A DNA stretch of 64,000 nt from an uncultured Bacteroidota bacterium (GTDB lineage Bacteria; Bacteroidota; Bacteroidia; JADZBD01): positions 1 to 64,000 of the forward strand of contig CALEYQ010000043.1 in NCBI GenBank assembly GCA_937924855.1. Reading direction: 5' to 3'. The notes beneath the pieces were generated by a model. The model was not told the origin of the DNA, did not search any database, and saw nothing but the letters and a program-made list of their open reading frames with translations. Of this stretch, positions 63,128-64,000 are shown piece after piece (position 1 is the first letter of the stretch; every line of letters starts with the position of its first letter). Position numbers and translations under genes: made by a program.

Positions 63128-64000
63128 AACAAGCCGGTTTGTATTTGTTTTTCTGTTGCTCCTGGTGCTCATAGCAGGACAGGCCGTGCTGCATTCCTTT
63201 CCGGGAAACCAAAACCAGGAAAAAAAGAAGGCGCTTGAGGAAAAGAAAAAGAAATTGCAGCAGGAAATAGCATACAACAAAAAGCTGCTGGAAACCATTA
63301 AGGGCGACCGGAAAAAATCCTTGTTACAGCTCGCCATTCTGAACAACAAGATTAAGGACCGGGAAGAACTAATTAAAACACTGGCTTCTGAAATTTCGGT
63401 TCTCAACAACCAGATTTCCGAGACAAAAACATCCATCCGGCAAACCGAGGATCAGATACAGGACTTAAAAGAAGAATATGCACAGATGGTGGTCCTTGCC
63501 TACAAAAACAGAAATTCTTACGACCGCCTGATGTTTATTTTTGCCTCCGATGATTTTAACCAGGCCTACAAACGGCTAAAATATTTCGAAGAGTATTCCC
63601 ACCACCGAAAATTGCGGGCAAAAGAACTGGATCAATTCCGGCAAATTTTATCCTCAAAGGTTCAGGACCTGGAGGCCAAAAGAAAAGAGCATGCTAAATT
63701 GCTGGGAGAAAATGAATCTGAAAAAAATGCCCTTGCCGGCGAAAAGGAAGAAAAAGTGGGCCTGATTTCATCCCTCAAAAACAAGGAAAAAGAACTTCAG
63801 GACGAGGTAAAGCAAAAAAACCTGCAAGCCCTGAAAATCAAAAAAGAAATCGATAAAATCATTGAGGAGGAACTAAAAAAACTGCAACCCAAAAAACCAA
63901 AGGCGGGCGACAACAAAAAGCCCGTGGCTCCTAAAATTACCCTTACCCCGGAGGAGGAATTGGTTAACTCAGGGTTTGAAGGAAACCGGGGGAAATTGCC
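63117..64000 (+). CDS. EnvC-like murein hydrolase activator, C-terminus outside window
   Basis: The first 294 codons encode a signal anchor (about 7-25), then a long coiled coil with the EnvC segment YKNRNSYDRLMFIFASDDFNQAYKRLKYFEEYS. The expected degenerate or active M23 domain lies beyond the window edge. EnvC-type proteins activate amidases at division sites. The frame remains open to the last base. Confidence 0.85.
   Translation, partial: MASKTSRFVFVFLLLLVLIAGQAVLHSFPGNQNQEKKKALEEKKKKLQQEIAYNKKLLETIKGDRKKSLLQLAILNNKIKDREELIKTLASEISVLNNQISETKTSIRQTEDQIQDLKEEYAQMVVLAYKNRNSYDRLMFIFASDDFNQAYKRLKYFEEYSHHRKLRAKELDQFRQILSSKVQDLEAKRKEHAKLLGENESEKNALAGEKEEKVGLISSLKNKEKELQDEVKQKNLQALKIKKEIDKIIEEELKKLQPKKPKAGDNKKPVAPKITLTPEEELVNSGFEGNRGKL

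Overview
The window is chromosomal DNA from a member of the Bacteroidota, most likely a free-living environmental lineage rather than a gut Bacteroides. The reasons are: two type IX secretion system (T9SS) components (PorZ and PorW/SprE); secreted proteins with T9SS sorting domains of both types; Bacteroidota families such as DUF4292, choice-of-anchor V and TMTC-like TPR membrane proteins; near-absence of Shine-Dalgarno sequences; and promoters of the Bacteroidota form TTG-N19-21-TAnnTTTG close to start codons. I cannot name the genus. I see no prophage, integrase, insertion sequence, CRISPR array or rRNA. One tRNA gene, tRNA-Arg(CCG), is present.

Layout. 1-4.7 kb (minus): three secreted surface proteins, namely the start of a paralogue cut by the window edge, a collagen-repeat fibre gene broken by an in-frame TAA, and a large type B T9SS cargo. 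4.8-8.0 kb (minus): a compact signalling operon, yfiR-like, TPR protein, HAMP-SpoIIE phosphatase. 8.3-16.3 kb: PhoH-like ATPase, two polytopic GT-C-like membrane proteins, a TSUP anion transporter, a pair of c-type haem proteins and a Cys/Met PLP enzyme. 16.6-22.5 kb: tRNA-Arg, porZ-recO, plsC, an M42 peptidase and small genes. 23.1-29.2 kb: bactofilin followed by an AtpI-like protein and atpB-E-F-H-A-G; atpD and atpC are not in the window. 29.2-33.5 kb (minus): kup and rnr. 33.6-36.9 kb: a 1089-residue repeat adhesin with a type B sorting domain. 36.9-44.2 kb: epimerase, ferritin, M28 peptidase, VOC, GNAT, a SulP transporter coupled to beta-carbonic anhydrase, and yebC. 44.3-50.5 kb: lipoprotein, TMTC-like protein, porW/sprE, M23 peptidase. 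50.5-55.1 kb: dxr, a TPR-SpoIIE phosphatase, rseP. 55.1-64 kb: ALDH7-type dehydrogenase, enoyl-CoA hydratase, then a tightly packed envelope cluster: flippase, dut, nucleotidyltransferase, TPR lipoprotein, DUF4292, and an EnvC-like protein running off the edge.

How the genes fit together. The dominant theme is the cell envelope and secretion: PorZ and PorW serve the T9SS that would export the two type B cargo proteins and the type A choice-of-anchor V protein, while GT-C and TMTC-like proteins, the flippase and the nucleotidyltransferase point to surface glycans. Two SpoIIE-type phosphatases of different architecture (periplasmic sensor plus HAMP; TPR plus one membrane helix) point to partner-switching signalling. 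SulP plus carbonic anhydrase forms a probable bicarbonate-handling pair.

Most worth a second look: the YfiR-TPR-HAMP-SpoIIE operon, which looks like the YfiBNR arrangement with the diguanylate cyclase output replaced by a phosphatase; the nonsense codon in the collagen-like gene beside a near-identical paralogue start; the hairpin between atpE and atpF; and the seven-copy repeat adhesin.
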